A DNA stretch of 37,383 nt from Hyphomicrobiales bacterium (lineage in GTDB: Bacteria > Pseudomonadota > Alphaproteobacteria > Rhizobiales > JALURZ01). The stretch covers positions 1-37,383 of the forward strand of contig JALURZ010000041.1 of assembly GCA_027058735.1 (NCBI GenBank). The letters are read 5' to 3'. A program made the position numbers and the translations under genes. The notes under the pieces are model-generated. The model did not search any database and was not told the DNA's origin. It worked only from the letters and a program-made list of their open reading frames with translations. Positions 1-7,715 of this stretch are shown in pieces (the first letter of the stretch is position 1; the number at the start of each line of letters is the position of its first letter).

Positions 1-47
1 GATTGGCGGTGACCGCGGGGAGCCCCTCCCCGCGGTCACCGCCAATC
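1..47. repeat. Perfect 22-bp inverted repeat with a 3-nt loop at the window edge
   Basis: Bases 1-22 are the exact reverse complement of 26-47, separated by CCC. The left arm begins at the first base of the window, so the repeat may be longer than can be seen. No T-tract follows on either strand, so it is not a typical intrinsic terminator. It overlaps the divergent N-terminal frame. Either it is a genuine hairpin or a fold-back artefact at a contig end; the exact match up to the edge favours the latter. Confidence 0.9.
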
Positions 48-100
48 GCGTCCAGCTCGCGCTTTGCGCCTGCAATCTTGTTTGCGGAAGAGTGCCGCAT
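1..100 (-). CDS. N-terminus of an unidentified divergent protein, cut by the window edge
   Basis: A minus-strand frame opens with ATG at 98-100 and stays open to base 1, giving about 33 residues that start MRHSSANKIAGAKRELDA. A very good Shine-Dalgarno (AGGAGAG on the minus strand, 107-113) sits 6 nt before the ATG, and a plausible promoter lies upstream. That is the main reason to believe it, because the fragment is too short to assign to a family. Its last 15 or so codons fall inside a perfect inverted repeat (1-47), so the residues nearest the edge may be an assembly artefact. It would be transcribed divergently from topA. I do not recognise the protein. Confidence 0.4.
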   Translation of the reverse strand, partial: MRHSSANKIAGAKRELDAIGGDRGEGLPAVTAN

Positions 101-420
101 CTTTCACTCTCCTGATGGACCCGCGGCCGCCCGCCGCTCGGACTGATCGCGAATCCCAGGACATGGTAGTAACAACTATTTCGTTAGTAAAGACAAAATT
201 GCAACTTTATCGTGATTTTCCGTTTGCCGGCTTGCCCCGCTACGGCCCCGTGCAGACGGGCTTTCCCATCTTGCATTTGACAGACCTGTAACATTTGACC
301 ATTTTCTGGGCCGCGGATCAGCGTGGCAATGAGAGCTTGCATCGCGCTGGCGGAAGCTTATCTGTTGTCACCAGCGCGCCGCGATGTTGTCGCGACGGCC
401 AATCAGGACATTGACCCCCA
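101..420. promoter_or_regulatory. Divergent intergenic region upstream of topA
   Basis: These 320 bases hold no convincing gene. On the minus strand a promoter-like pair is visible: TTTACT (plus 186-191) and TACCAT (plus 163-168) with a 17-bp spacer. It would drive the divergent frame through a leader of roughly 55 nt. On the plus strand a consensus TTGACA lies at 277-282, but the -10 opposite it (around 300-305) is poor, so a topA promoter here is only tentative. The stretch 170-230 is AT-rich for this genome. The 75-codon frame at 64-291 has no ribosome binding site and is not credible. Confidence 0.4.
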
Positions 421-3000
421 ATGAATGTGGTTGTGGTGGAATCGCCTGCCAAGGCGAAGACGATCAACAAATATCTGGGTCCCGGCTACCGGGTTGTGGC
501 GTCCAATGGCCATGTGCGCGACCTGCCCTCCAAGGACGGTTCGGTCGATCCCGATGCCGACTTCGCCATGAAATGGGAGACCGACCCCAGGTCGAAGGCC
601 CGGCTGAAGGAAATCGCCGAGGCGGTGAAGTCCGCCGACAAGCTCATTCTCGCGACCGATCCCGACCGCGAGGGCGAGGCCATCTCATGGCATGTGTTGC
701 GGGTGCTGGAACGGAACAAGGCGCTCACGGGCAAGACCGTGGAGCGGGTCGTGTTCAACGCCATTACCCGCAATGCGGTGTTGGAGGCGATGAAAAACCC
801 GCGCGAGATGCACACGCCACTGGTGGAGGCCTATCTGGCGCGCCGGGCGCTGGACTATCTTGTGGGCTTCACCCTGTCGCCGGTGTTGTGGCGCAAGCTG
901 CCGGGGGCGCGCTCGGCGGGCCGCGTTCAATCGGTGACACTGCGGCTCGTCTGCGACCGGGAACTGGAGATCGAATCCTTCCGCTCGCGCGAGTACTGGA
1001 CGATCGAGGCCCAGTTGAGCACCGCGTCCGGCGAGACGTTCTCAGGCAGGCTGCATGCCATTGAGGGCAAGAAACTCGACAAGTTCGACATCGCGGATGC
1101 CGCTTCGGCCAAGGCCCTGAAGGCGCAGATGGACACTGGCACCTTCCACGTCGATGCAATCGAGAGCAAACCGCAACGCCGCAACCCGCGCCCGCCGTTC
1201 ACCACATCGACCCTCCAGCAGGAAGCATCGCGCAAGCTGGGGTTCTCCTCCAAGCGCACCATGCAGACCGCACAGCGGCTCTACGAAGGCATCGCCATCG
1301 ATGGCGAATTGCAGGGCCTGATCACCTATATGCGCACGGACGGCGTGCAGATTGCCGGCGAGGCCGTTGCCGCGTGCCGCAACGTCATTCAGAAGACCTA
1401 TGGGGAAGCCTATGTGCCGGGAACGGCGCGGGTGTACAAGACCAAGGCGAAGAACGCCCAGGAAGCCCATGAAGCGATCCGCCCCACGGATCTCACCCGT
1501 CTGCCGGAATCGGTCCGAAACATCCTGGAAGAGGACCAGGCACGTCTCTATGACCTGATCTGGAAGCGCACCGTCGCCAGCCAGATGGAAAGCGCCACGC
1601 TCGAGCGCTCATCCGCCGATATCGTCACCAGAGGCAAGGACGGCAAGCGCTATGCGCTGCGCGCGACAGGCTCGATCATCCGTTTTGACGGGTTCCTGAA
1701 ACTCTATCAGGAGGGACAGGACGACGCCGGCGACGCGCAGGACAGCCGCCGGCTTCCGGCCCTGGCCCGCGATGAGCGGATCGGATTGCGGAAACTCGAA
1801 ACCCTGCAGCATTTCACCGAGCCGCCGCCGCGCTATACCGAGGCGACCCTGATCAAGCGCATGGAAGAGCTGGGGATCGGACGGCCCTCCACCTATACCT
1901 CTACCCTGAGCGTGCTGCGCGAGCGCGATTATGTGCGCCTGGAGAAAAAACGCCTTGTCCCCGAAGACAAGGGCCGCCTGGTGACCGCGTTTCTGGAAAG
2001 TTTTTTCGAACACTACGTGGAATATGATTTCACCGCCGCGCTGGAACGCGATCTTGACCGCATTTCCAATGGCGAGGTCGATTGGAAGACCGTGTTGCGC
2101 GATTTCTGGCGCGATTTCTCCAAGGCCGTGGAAGACATCGCCGACCTGCGCATCAGCGAGGTTCTCGACGCCCTCAACGACATTCTGGCTCCGCATATCT
2201 TCCCCATTGGCGAAGATGGCAAGGATGCCCGCGACTGTCCGTCATGCGATGATGGCAGGCTCAGCCTCAAGGTCGGAAAATTCGGCGCCTTTGTCGGCTG
2301 TTCCAACTATCCCGAATGCCGCTTCACCCGGAAACTGACCGAAAACGGCGAGGAGGCCGCGCCCGGCGCCAACGGCAAGGACCATGTTCTGGGCCAGGAC
2401 CCGGACACCGGTCTTGATGTATTGCTGCGCTCCGGGCGCTTTGGCCCCTATGTCCAGCTCGGTGAGGCGCTCAGCGGCGAAAAGCCGAAGCGCTCAGGGC
2501 TGCCCAAGGACCAGAACCCCGATGAGGTGACCCTCGAACTCGCCTTGCGGCTGTTGTCGCTGCCGCGCGAGGTGGGTCTGCACCCTGAAACCGGCGAGCC
2601 TATTTGCGCGGGCCTCGGGCGCTACGGGCCATTTGTTCTGCACCGGAAAGTGTATGCGAATCTGGACAGTTTTGAAGAGATTTTTACCGTCGGCCTCAAC
2701 CGCGCGGTCTCGCTGCTCGCCGAAAAAGCGGCAAAGCGCCGGGCCGGCCCCAAAGCGCTCAAGGAACTGGGAGAACATCCGGATCTGGGCGGGCCGATCC
2801 AGATCATGGACGGGCGCTACGGGCCTTATGTGAAACACGGCAAGATCAATGCGACCCTGCCGAAGGATCTGGAGCCAGACGCGGTGACGCTGGAGCTTGC
2901 CATCGGCCTGATCGCCCAGCGCGCCGAAAAATCCGGCGCCAGGAAAGGCGGCCGGAAAAAACCCAAAAAGACCGCCAAAGCCAGAGCCGCCAAGACTTGA
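421..3000 (+). CDS. topA: DNA topoisomerase I (type IA)
   Basis: This enzyme relaxes negatively supercoiled DNA by cutting one strand through a 5'-phosphotyrosine link and passing the other strand. The 859 residues match the family. The Toprim fold opens with VVVESPAKAKTI (Glu7), and the metal-binding DPDREGEA lies at about 80-87. The active-site motif ITYMRTDG places the catalytic tyrosine at 303. One C4 zinc finger starts at C606/C609 (CPSC...GCSNYPEC). Three C-terminal glycine/aromatic repeats follow (GRFGPYV, GRYGPFV, GRYGPYV), then a lysine-rich tail. ATG at 421 starts directly at the conserved N-terminus; AGGA lies about 10 nt upstream. The stop codon overlaps the start of rnr, so the two genes are co-transcribed. 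The topA-rnr pairing is common in alphaproteobacteria. Confidence 0.97.
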   Translation: MNVVVVESPAKAKTINKYLGPGYRVVASNGHVRDLPSKDGSVDPDADFAMKWETDPRSKARLKEIAEAVKSADKLILATDPDREGEAISWHVLRVLERNKALTGKTVERVVFNAITRNAVLEAMKNPREMHTPLVEAYLARRALDYLVGFTLSPVLWRKLPGARSAGRVQSVTLRLVCDRELEIESFRSREYWTIEAQLSTASGETFSGRLHAIEGKKLDKFDIADAASAKALKAQMDTGTFHVDAIESKPQRRNPRPPFTTSTLQQEASRKLGFSSKRTMQTAQRLYEGIAIDGELQGLITYMRTDGVQIAGEAVAACRNVIQKTYGEAYVPGTARVYKTKAKNAQEAHEAIRPTDLTRLPESVRNILEEDQARLYDLIWKRTVASQMESATLERSSADIVTRGKDGKRYALRATGSIIRFDGFLKLYQEGQDDAGDAQDSRRLPALARDERIGLRKLETLQHFTEPPPRYTEATLIKRMEELGIGRPSTYTSTLSVLRERDYVRLEKKRLVPEDKGRLVTAFLESFFEHYVEYDFTAALERDLDRISNGEVDWKTVLRDFWRDFSKAVEDIADLRISEVLDALNDILAPHIFPIGEDGKDARDCPSCDDGRLSLKVGKFGAFVGCSNYPECRFTRKLTENGEEAAPGANGKDHVLGQDPDTGLDVLLRSGRFGPYVQLGEALSGEKPKRSGLPKDQNPDEVTLELALRLLSLPREVGLHPETGEPICAGLGRYGPFVLHRKVYANLDSFEEIFTVGLNRAVSLLAEKAAKRRAGPKALKELGEHPDLGGPIQIMDGRYGPYVKHGKINATLPKDLEPDAVTLELAIGLIAQRAEKSGARKGGRKKPKKTAKARAAKT

Positions 3001-5276
3001 CCAAACGCCCAAAACGAAAATCCGGCAAGAGCCCGGCGCAAGCGCCCGGTGAAGCGCAAATCCTTGAATTCATCCAGTCGCAGCCCGCCCGCGTGGGAAA
3101 GCGGGAAATCGCACGCGCTTTCGGCATCCGGGGTTCTGCCCGCATCGATCTGAAAAAGCGCCTCAAGGAGATGGCCGAAAAAGGCCTGATCGCGCGTTCG
3201 AGGAAACGCCTGCACGACCCGTCCTGCCTGCCCCCGGTCGGCGTGCTCGAAATCTTCGCCCTCGATGAGGAAGGCCTGCCACTGGCCCGCCCCTCGTCTT
3301 GGGACGAGGCGCAATCCGGGCCGCCGCCGGGTGTGCTCATCGTCGGCCATGCGCGCGGGTCCGGCAAGGTGCCCGCCGCCGGTATCGGTGACCGCGTTCT
3401 GGCGCGCATCGCCGCGGTCGCCGGTGAGCCCGCCTATGAAGGGCGCGTCATCCGCAAGCTGGAAAGCCGGCAGGTGGAGGTTTTCGGCGTCTTTCGCAAG
3501 GACCCTTCAGGCGCCGCCCATGTCGAGCCGGTCAACAAGAAGGCGCGCAACGATATCATCATCAGCCCCGGCGAGGAGGCCGGCGCGCAGCCGGGCGAAC
3601 TGGTGAGCGTGGAACTGCATCGCGGCCGGGCGCTCGGCCTGCCCCATGGCAAGGTGATCGCGCGCCATGACAAGGTGGACAGCCACAAATCGCTCAGCGC
3701 GATCGCAATCCAGGAGCATGGCATTCCCAACCGCTTCGGGCGCGATGCGCTGCGCGAAGCCAGGGCGCTTCGCCAGATCGCCACTGGCGAGCGGCGCGAC
3801 CTGACCAGCCGGCCCCTGATTACCATCGATCCGGCGGATGCCCGCGACCATGACGATGCGATCTGGGCGCAACCGCGGAAAGCCGCGGGCCGGATCACCG
3901 GCTGGGACGTGACCGTTGCCATCGCCGATGTGGGGGCCTATGTCGCGGAAGGTAGCCCTCTGGACGAAGAAGCGAGAACACGGGGCAATTCGGTCTATTT
4001 TCCCGACCGTGTCGTGCCCATGCTGCCTGAGGAACTGTCCGCCGGTCTGTGCTCCCTGAAGCAGGGCGAGCCGCGCCCTGCTCTCGCGGTGCACATGCGC
4101 TTCGATACCGACGGCAACAAGCGCGAACACCGGTTCGAGCGGATCATGATGAAATCGGCGGCGGGCCTGTCCTACTCCCGGGCCCAGGCGGCCATCGACG
4201 GCAACCCGGACAGCGAGACAAAGCCGCTTCTGGAACCGGTTCTGCGCCCGTTATGGGGCGCCTATGAGGCCTTGGCGCGTGCGCGCGAGCGCCGCCAGCC
4301 TCTGGAACTCGACCTGCCCGAACGGCGTATCCTGTTCGATGCGAAAGGCCATATGAGGGGCGTCAGCGTGCCTGAGCGCCTCACAGCCCACCGTCTGGTG
4401 GAAGAATTCATGATCCAGGCCAATATTTCCGCCGCCGAAACCCTGAAAGCGAAGCGGGCGGCCACCATCCACCGGTTTCACGATGAGCCTTCGGAGGAAA
4501 AACGCCGCGCCCTTGCCGATTTTCTGAAAACCCTCAATATCAAGCTGTCCCCCTCCGGTGCGCTCAGGCCGCATCATTTCAACGACATTCTGAACAAGGC
4601 AAAGGGGCGCAATATGGACCATCTGTTGTCGCAGGTGATCTTGCGCAGTCAGGCGCAGGCCATCTACAGCAGCGAACTGTCGGGTCATTTCGGGCTGAAC
4701 CTGCGCGACTATGTGCATTTTACCTCGCCCATCAGGCGCTATGCGGACCTGGAGGTGCATCGCACGCTGGCAGCCATTCTGGACGGTTCGTGGAAACCGC
4801 CCGATGGCGCACGGGCCGAAGCCCTGGCGGAAACCGCCAGCCATATTTCGGTGACCGAACGCCGCGCGGTGGCCGCGGAACGCGATACCATGGACCGCAT
4901 GACGGCCTCTTTTCTGGCGGAAAAAATCGGCGCTCAATTCGAAGGCCGTGTTTCGGGCGTCATTCGTGCCGGGCTGTTCGTGGAACTGACCGAGACCGGC
5001 GCGGACGGCTTCGTACCCGCGGCGACGATGCAACAGGACTACTTTCTGTTCGACGAAAAATCCCGCGCCCTGACCGGTGAACGCACGGGCGAAACGTTTG
5101 GATTGGGCGATTCCGTCACCGTGAAGATCGCCGAGGTGCGCCCTGTCGCGGGGGCCATCCGGTTTGAGATCGTCAGTCCCGGTCGCAAGGGCAAGGCGGT
5201 GCGCAAGACAGCGCGCCGGACCGCGTCACGGGGCCGTCCGCGCGGCCGCGGACAAAAACGGCGGCGGCGGTCATGA
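2997..5276 (+). CDS. rnr: Ribonuclease R, 3'-5' exoribonuclease
   Basis: RNase R degrades structured RNA processively from the 3' end, in mRNA decay and rRNA quality control. The 759 residues show an N-terminal winged-helix segment (about 20-65), cold-shock/OB domains, and the RNB catalytic domain. The metal-binding motif DPADARDHDDA puts aspartates at 278, 284, 286 and 287, in the spacing of the E. coli enzyme. HFTSPIRRYADLEVHR follows, then an S1 domain (EGRVSGVIRAGLFVEL) and a basic Arg/Lys tail. The start is TTG at 2997, sharing TTGA with the topA stop. No in-frame ATG precedes the winged helix, and the overlap implies translational coupling. Its own stop overlaps the Nudix gene by ATGA. 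Confidence 0.95.
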   Translation: MTKRPKRKSGKSPAQAPGEAQILEFIQSQPARVGKREIARAFGIRGSARIDLKKRLKEMAEKGLIARSRKRLHDPSCLPPVGVLEIFALDEEGLPLARPSSWDEAQSGPPPGVLIVGHARGSGKVPAAGIGDRVLARIAAVAGEPAYEGRVIRKLESRQVEVFGVFRKDPSGAAHVEPVNKKARNDIIISPGEEAGAQPGELVSVELHRGRALGLPHGKVIARHDKVDSHKSLSAIAIQEHGIPNRFGRDALREARALRQIATGERRDLTSRPLITIDPADARDHDDAIWAQPRKAAGRITGWDVTVAIADVGAYVAEGSPLDEEARTRGNSVYFPDRVVPMLPEELSAGLCSLKQGEPRPALAVHMRFDTDGNKREHRFERIMMKSAAGLSYSRAQAAIDGNPDSETKPLLEPVLRPLWGAYEALARARERRQPLELDLPERRILFDAKGHMRGVSVPERLTAHRLVEEFMIQANISAAETLKAKRAATIHRFHDEPSEEKRRALADFLKTLNIKLSPSGALRPHHFNDILNKAKGRNMDHLLSQVILRSQAQAIYSSELSGHFGLNLRDYVHFTSPIRRYADLEVHRTLAAILDGSWKPPDGARAEALAETASHISVTERRAVAAERDTMDRMTASFLAEKIGAQFEGRVSGVIRAGLFVELTETGADGFVPAATMQQDYFLFDEKSRALTGERTGETFGLGDSVTVKIAEVRPVAGAIRFEIVSPGRKGKAVRKTARRTASRGRPRGRGQKRRRRS

Positions 5277-5971
5277 CCCGCATCCCCCCCCATTTGCGCC
5301 CGCGCGACGCGGCAAGCCTCATCATCGCGCGGCGCGGCGATGGTCCCATGCAGGTCCTCATGGGCGAGCGCCACCCCGACCATGTGTTCATGCCCGGCCT
5401 GTTCGTCTTTCCCGGCGGGCGCGTCGATCCCGGCGACGGGCGGGTCCGGCCGCTGAGCGACCTGTCGCCGCGCGTCGAGCGTTTGCTGGGAAAGCGCACC
5501 GGCAAGCCCGCGCGCGCGCGGCGTGCGCGCGCGCTGGCCATGGCCGCCGTCCGCGAGACATTTGAGGAGACCGGCCTGATCGTCGGCGCGCCGGCCACCC
5601 TGCGCACGCGTTCGGCGGGCTGGAGGCCATTTTGCGATACCGGATGCGCGCCGGTGCTGGCGCCCCTGGAATTCGTCTATCGCGCCGTCACGCCGCCAAA
5701 CCGCACCCGGCGGTTCGATGCGCGGTTTTTCCTCGTCGATGCGACCCACATCCACAATCTCCACGATGCCGGCAGGACCGACAATGACGAACTGCTCGAT
5801 CTGCGCTGGCTCACCATCGAGGACGCCCTGACGCGCAAGACGGCCTTCGTCACCCGCTCGGTGCTAGAGGAAATACGCGACCATCACGCACAGCCCGGCA
5901 TGCGCCCGCGCCGCCCGGTGCCGTTCCGCTACCGCCGCCGGGGCCGCCTCGTCATCGAGCCCTTGACTTAG
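5273..5971 (+). CDS. Nudix hydrolase, NUDT19/NUDT7-like
   Basis: A 232-residue Nudix protein that should hydrolyse a nucleoside diphosphate linked to another group (X). FPGG at 46-49 and RETFEETGL at 94-102 are the two halves of the Nudix box. Canonically they are about 14 residues apart; here some 45 separate them, so an insertion of about 30 Arg/Ala-rich residues interrupts the box. Such insertions occur in NUDT19-like and CoA-diphosphatase-like relatives, which suggests an acyl-CoA or CoA-type substrate, but this is inference. The ATG overlaps the rnr stop by 4 bp, so it is the third gene of the topA-rnr transcript. A Nudix gene next to rnr recurs in alphaproteobacteria. Confidence 0.85.
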   Translation: MTRIPPHLRPRDAASLIIARRGDGPMQVLMGERHPDHVFMPGLFVFPGGRVDPGDGRVRPLSDLSPRVERLLGKRTGKPARARRARALAMAAVRETFEETGLIVGAPATLRTRSAGWRPFCDTGCAPVLAPLEFVYRAVTPPNRTRRFDARFFLVDATHIHNLHDAGRTDNDELLDLRWLTIEDALTRKTAFVTRSVLEEIRDHHAQPGMRPRRPVPFRYRRRGRLVIEPLT

Positions 5972-6024
5972 GCCCGCCTTCGGGTACCTTGCGCCGCATC
6001 GAGCAGCCTTACAGGACATGACCC

Positions 6025-6192
6025 ATGGCAAAGGCCACCACAATCAAGATCAAACTGGTGAGCAGCGCGGACACCGGCTATTATTACGTGACCAAAAAGA
6101 ACTCGCGCACGATGAGCGAGAAGCTGACAATGAAGAAATACGATCCCGTCGCGCGCAAGCATGTGGAATTCAAGGAAGCCAAGATCAAATAG
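6025..6192 (+). CDS. rpmG: 50S ribosomal protein L33
   Basis: This 55-residue protein begins MAKATTIKIKLVSSADTG and contains YYYVTKKNSRTMSEKL and KYDPVARKHVEFKEAKIK, the L33 pattern. It is the cysteine-free form without the zinc ribbon, as in most Gram-negatives. L33 sits near the E site of the large subunit. AGGA at 6013-6016 lies 8 nt before the ATG. It stands 53 bp after the Nudix gene, so it may be the last gene of that operon or have its own promoter. Closeness to divK-pleD is usual in alphaproteobacteria; here a methyltransferase and a structured region lie between. Confidence 0.97.
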   Translation: MAKATTIKIKLVSSADTGYYYVTKKNSRTMSEKLTMKKYDPVARKHVEFKEAKIK

Positions 6193-6252
6193 GCTGATCT
6201 GCGCCCCGCACCCATCCCGATACAATATCCTCGATAATATGGCCCGCGCGCA

Positions 6253-6288
6253 CCACCGGCGCGCGCCCTGCCGGTGGACGATCGTCCA
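6253..6288. repeat. Overlapping inverted repeats downstream of rpmG
   Basis: CCACCGG at 6253-6259 pairs with CCGGTGG at 6271-6277 around an 11-nt loop. Overlapping it is the perfect 14-bp palindrome TGGACGATCGTCCA at 6275-6288. Neither is followed by a T-run. The hairpin could be a weak terminator or processing site for rpmG; the palindrome could be a protein binding site. Function is unknown. Confidence 0.5.
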
Positions 6289-6302
6289 TCATTCACCGCT
6301 GT

Positions 6303-6560
6303 GCGAAAAAGAGAAAAGCGGTCGGCCCCCAATTCCGGCATCCACGAGGAGGCCACTCCAGCCGGCTGGGGGCCGACCTTAACCCTGCGGACTCAGGAGA
6401 TGCGGCGGACCTGAGTATCTCCACAGGGTATGCGATCTGAAAAAACCGCTTTGCTGGCGTTCTTCCCGAACCGGGTCGAGGAACATCCGCGATCTGCGAG
6501 CAGTTCCCGGGCCCGCATCCACAGGAGCGCAGCGCCTGCATTTTTCTGCCCAGCCATCGT
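6303..6560 (-). ncRNA. Candidate structured small RNA, unidentified
   Basis: On the minus strand the segment is rich in hairpins and ends in a textbook intrinsic terminator. One hairpin pairs ACCCTG (6424-6429) with CAGGGT (6382-6387) and, inside it, ACTCAGG (6410-6416) with CCTGAGT (6391-6397). Upstream lies an AT-rich island. A tentative promoter on the minus strand is TTGAAT, 16 bp, TACGAT, placing the 5' end near 6550-6560, so the RNA would be about 250 nt. No credible frame runs through it. I looked for hallmark sequences of SRP RNA, tmRNA, RNase P RNA and 6S RNA and found none. It could instead be the long 3' UTR of the methyltransferase transcript. The 5' end is a guess. Confidence 0.5.
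6304..6378 (-). terminator. Rho-independent terminator (minus strand)
   Basis: A 12-bp perfect stem, GGTCGGCCCCCA, has its arms at 6320-6331 and 6367-6378. It is extended inside by CCGGC/GCCGG (6335-6339 and 6361-6365). On the minus strand it is followed by CTTTTCTCTTTTT. It must end a leftward transcript, either the candidate small RNA or read-through from the methyltransferase gene. Confidence 0.8.
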
Positions 6561-6574
6561 AAGTACGGCAGAGA

Positions 6575-6715
6575 AATATTCAAGATTTTACGGTTCAGAA
6601 TTTGAGTTATACGTGTTTTTAGTCAATCGATATGAATAACATTTTCGGTTAATATAATGTTAACTATTAAAATAAAAACGTTTACTTATATGCTTAATCA
6701 CTCTGGCTAATAATG
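6575..6715. promoter_or_regulatory. AT-rich island with a perfect CtrA-type site
   Basis: About 140 bases are strikingly AT-rich in a GC-rich genome and hold no gene. At 6649-6663 lies TTAATATAATGTTAA, an exact match to the CtrA consensus TTAA-N7-TTAA, with the favoured C following the motif on both strands. CtrA is the master cell-cycle regulator of alphaproteobacteria and the endpoint of DivK signalling. The site is upstream of the candidate minus-strand RNA, by about 100 nt, which is more than usual for a CtrA-activated promoter. The base composition makes a chance match possible. Confidence 0.45.
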
Positions 6716-6771
6716 CGGCGATGCGTCGCGCGCCGCCCGGCGGCGAAATCATCCGCGCGCGTGGTGCGCCG

Positions 6772-7590
6772 TCACGAGGCGGCCGGTTTGCGCAGGACGG
6801 CGCACAGGTAGACCTTCTTGCCGCTGCGGAACCGGGCGATCTCCTCGCGCGCGGCCGCGCCGGTAAACGAAAACGCGGCGGCCAGGCGGCGCAGGAGTAC
6901 CGGCACCCTGCGTCTGATCTGCCGCTGTTTTCGCGGATCGTCCAGTTCCAGCGCCCGCGCGACATTCTGTGAAATGTCGTCCAGCCTCAAGATCTCGTAA
7001 TTCAGATCCCGCAGGCGGCCCTTGAGCTTCGGCATCGCCTTGGCGCTGCGGTAGTCAGTAAACAGGAAATAGCCCCCTGGCCGCAAAACCCGGTGAACTT
7101 CCTCAAAGAACATCAACTGCCTGGGATAGTTGAACGACGATTCCACGTTGATGAGGATATCGCAACTGGCGTCCTCGAGCGGCAGGTCCTGCGCATCGCC
7201 AACCACGAATGACAGGCCCTCGCGCCCGGTGAACGTCCTGTTGCAGTAAGCGACCGATGCTTTGGCCAGATCGACACCGATCATGGACCTGGGCGCGAAC
7301 GTGTCGAACAGATAGGCCGCCCCGCCGCCCTGCCCCGAACTGACCTCGACCGCATCCTTGCCGGCCCAAGACACGGCCTGCGCAAGATTGTGATAGTGCT
7401 GAATCGGATAGCGGTGTTTTTCCAGATGGCCGGGCAGTTCAACAGTTTCCGGGTTTCCCGCCAGCGGCGCAAACCCGTGGTTCATGAAATTGAGGTCATC
7501 GCCCGTGTCGAAGCGCGAAATGGCTTCATACCAGCCGATCGCGACTTTGCGCTTGATCCCCTTGGGAAGCCGCTTCCACAATTTCAACAT
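6772..7590 (-). CDS. Class I SAM-dependent methyltransferase
   Basis: A 272-residue methyltransferase from the ATG at 7588-7590. The segment FMNHGF followed by HRYPIQHYHNLA resembles the mycobacterial phthiotriol/glycopeptidolipid methyltransferase group (Rv2952-like). These features place it in the Methyltransf_11 class. Motif I reads VEVSSGQGGGA (81-91), where VLEVGCGxGGG is usual: the Gly-Cys pair is Ser-Ser but the following glycines remain. GVDLAKASV and VVGDAQDLPLED are motif II/III-like, and VLRPGGYFLFTDYR is typical of the family. The substrate may be a lipid or secondary metabolite but is unknown. An upstream ATG at 7686 would add 32 unconserved residues without a ribosome site; I prefer 7590. 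It lies downstream of pleD on the same strand, where rpmG often follows directly. Confidence 0.85.
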   Translation of the reverse strand: MLKLWKRLPKGIKRKVAIGWYEAISRFDTGDDLNFMNHGFAPLAGNPETVELPGHLEKHRYPIQHYHNLAQAVSWAGKDAVEVSSGQGGGAAYLFDTFAPRSMIGVDLAKASVAYCNRTFTGREGLSFVVGDAQDLPLEDASCDILINVESSFNYPRQLMFFEEVHRVLRPGGYFLFTDYRSAKAMPKLKGRLRDLNYEILRLDDISQNVARALELDDPRKQRQIRRRVPVLLRRLAAAFSFTGAAAREEIARFRSGKKVYLCAVLRKPAAS

Positions 7591-7715
7591 GGCGTGCCCG
7601 TCACTGCCCCGTCCGGCGCCGTTTTCCGCAAAACCGGACCGCCGCTGGCCACGACAATGCATCACGGCCGACGCCTGGCGCAACATGCTATCGCATCCGC
7701 GCGCCGTTCGACAGG

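Noticed and set aside
6303..6560. Identity of the structured region as 6S RNA, SRP RNA, tmRNA or RNase P RNA
   Set aside because: None of the hallmark sequences I know for these RNAs is present on either strand, so only an unidentified small RNA is claimed.
6625..6640. A DnaA box in the AT-rich island (TTATTCATA on the minus strand)
   Set aside because: It differs from TTATCCACA at two positions and stands alone; nothing else suggests a replication origin here.
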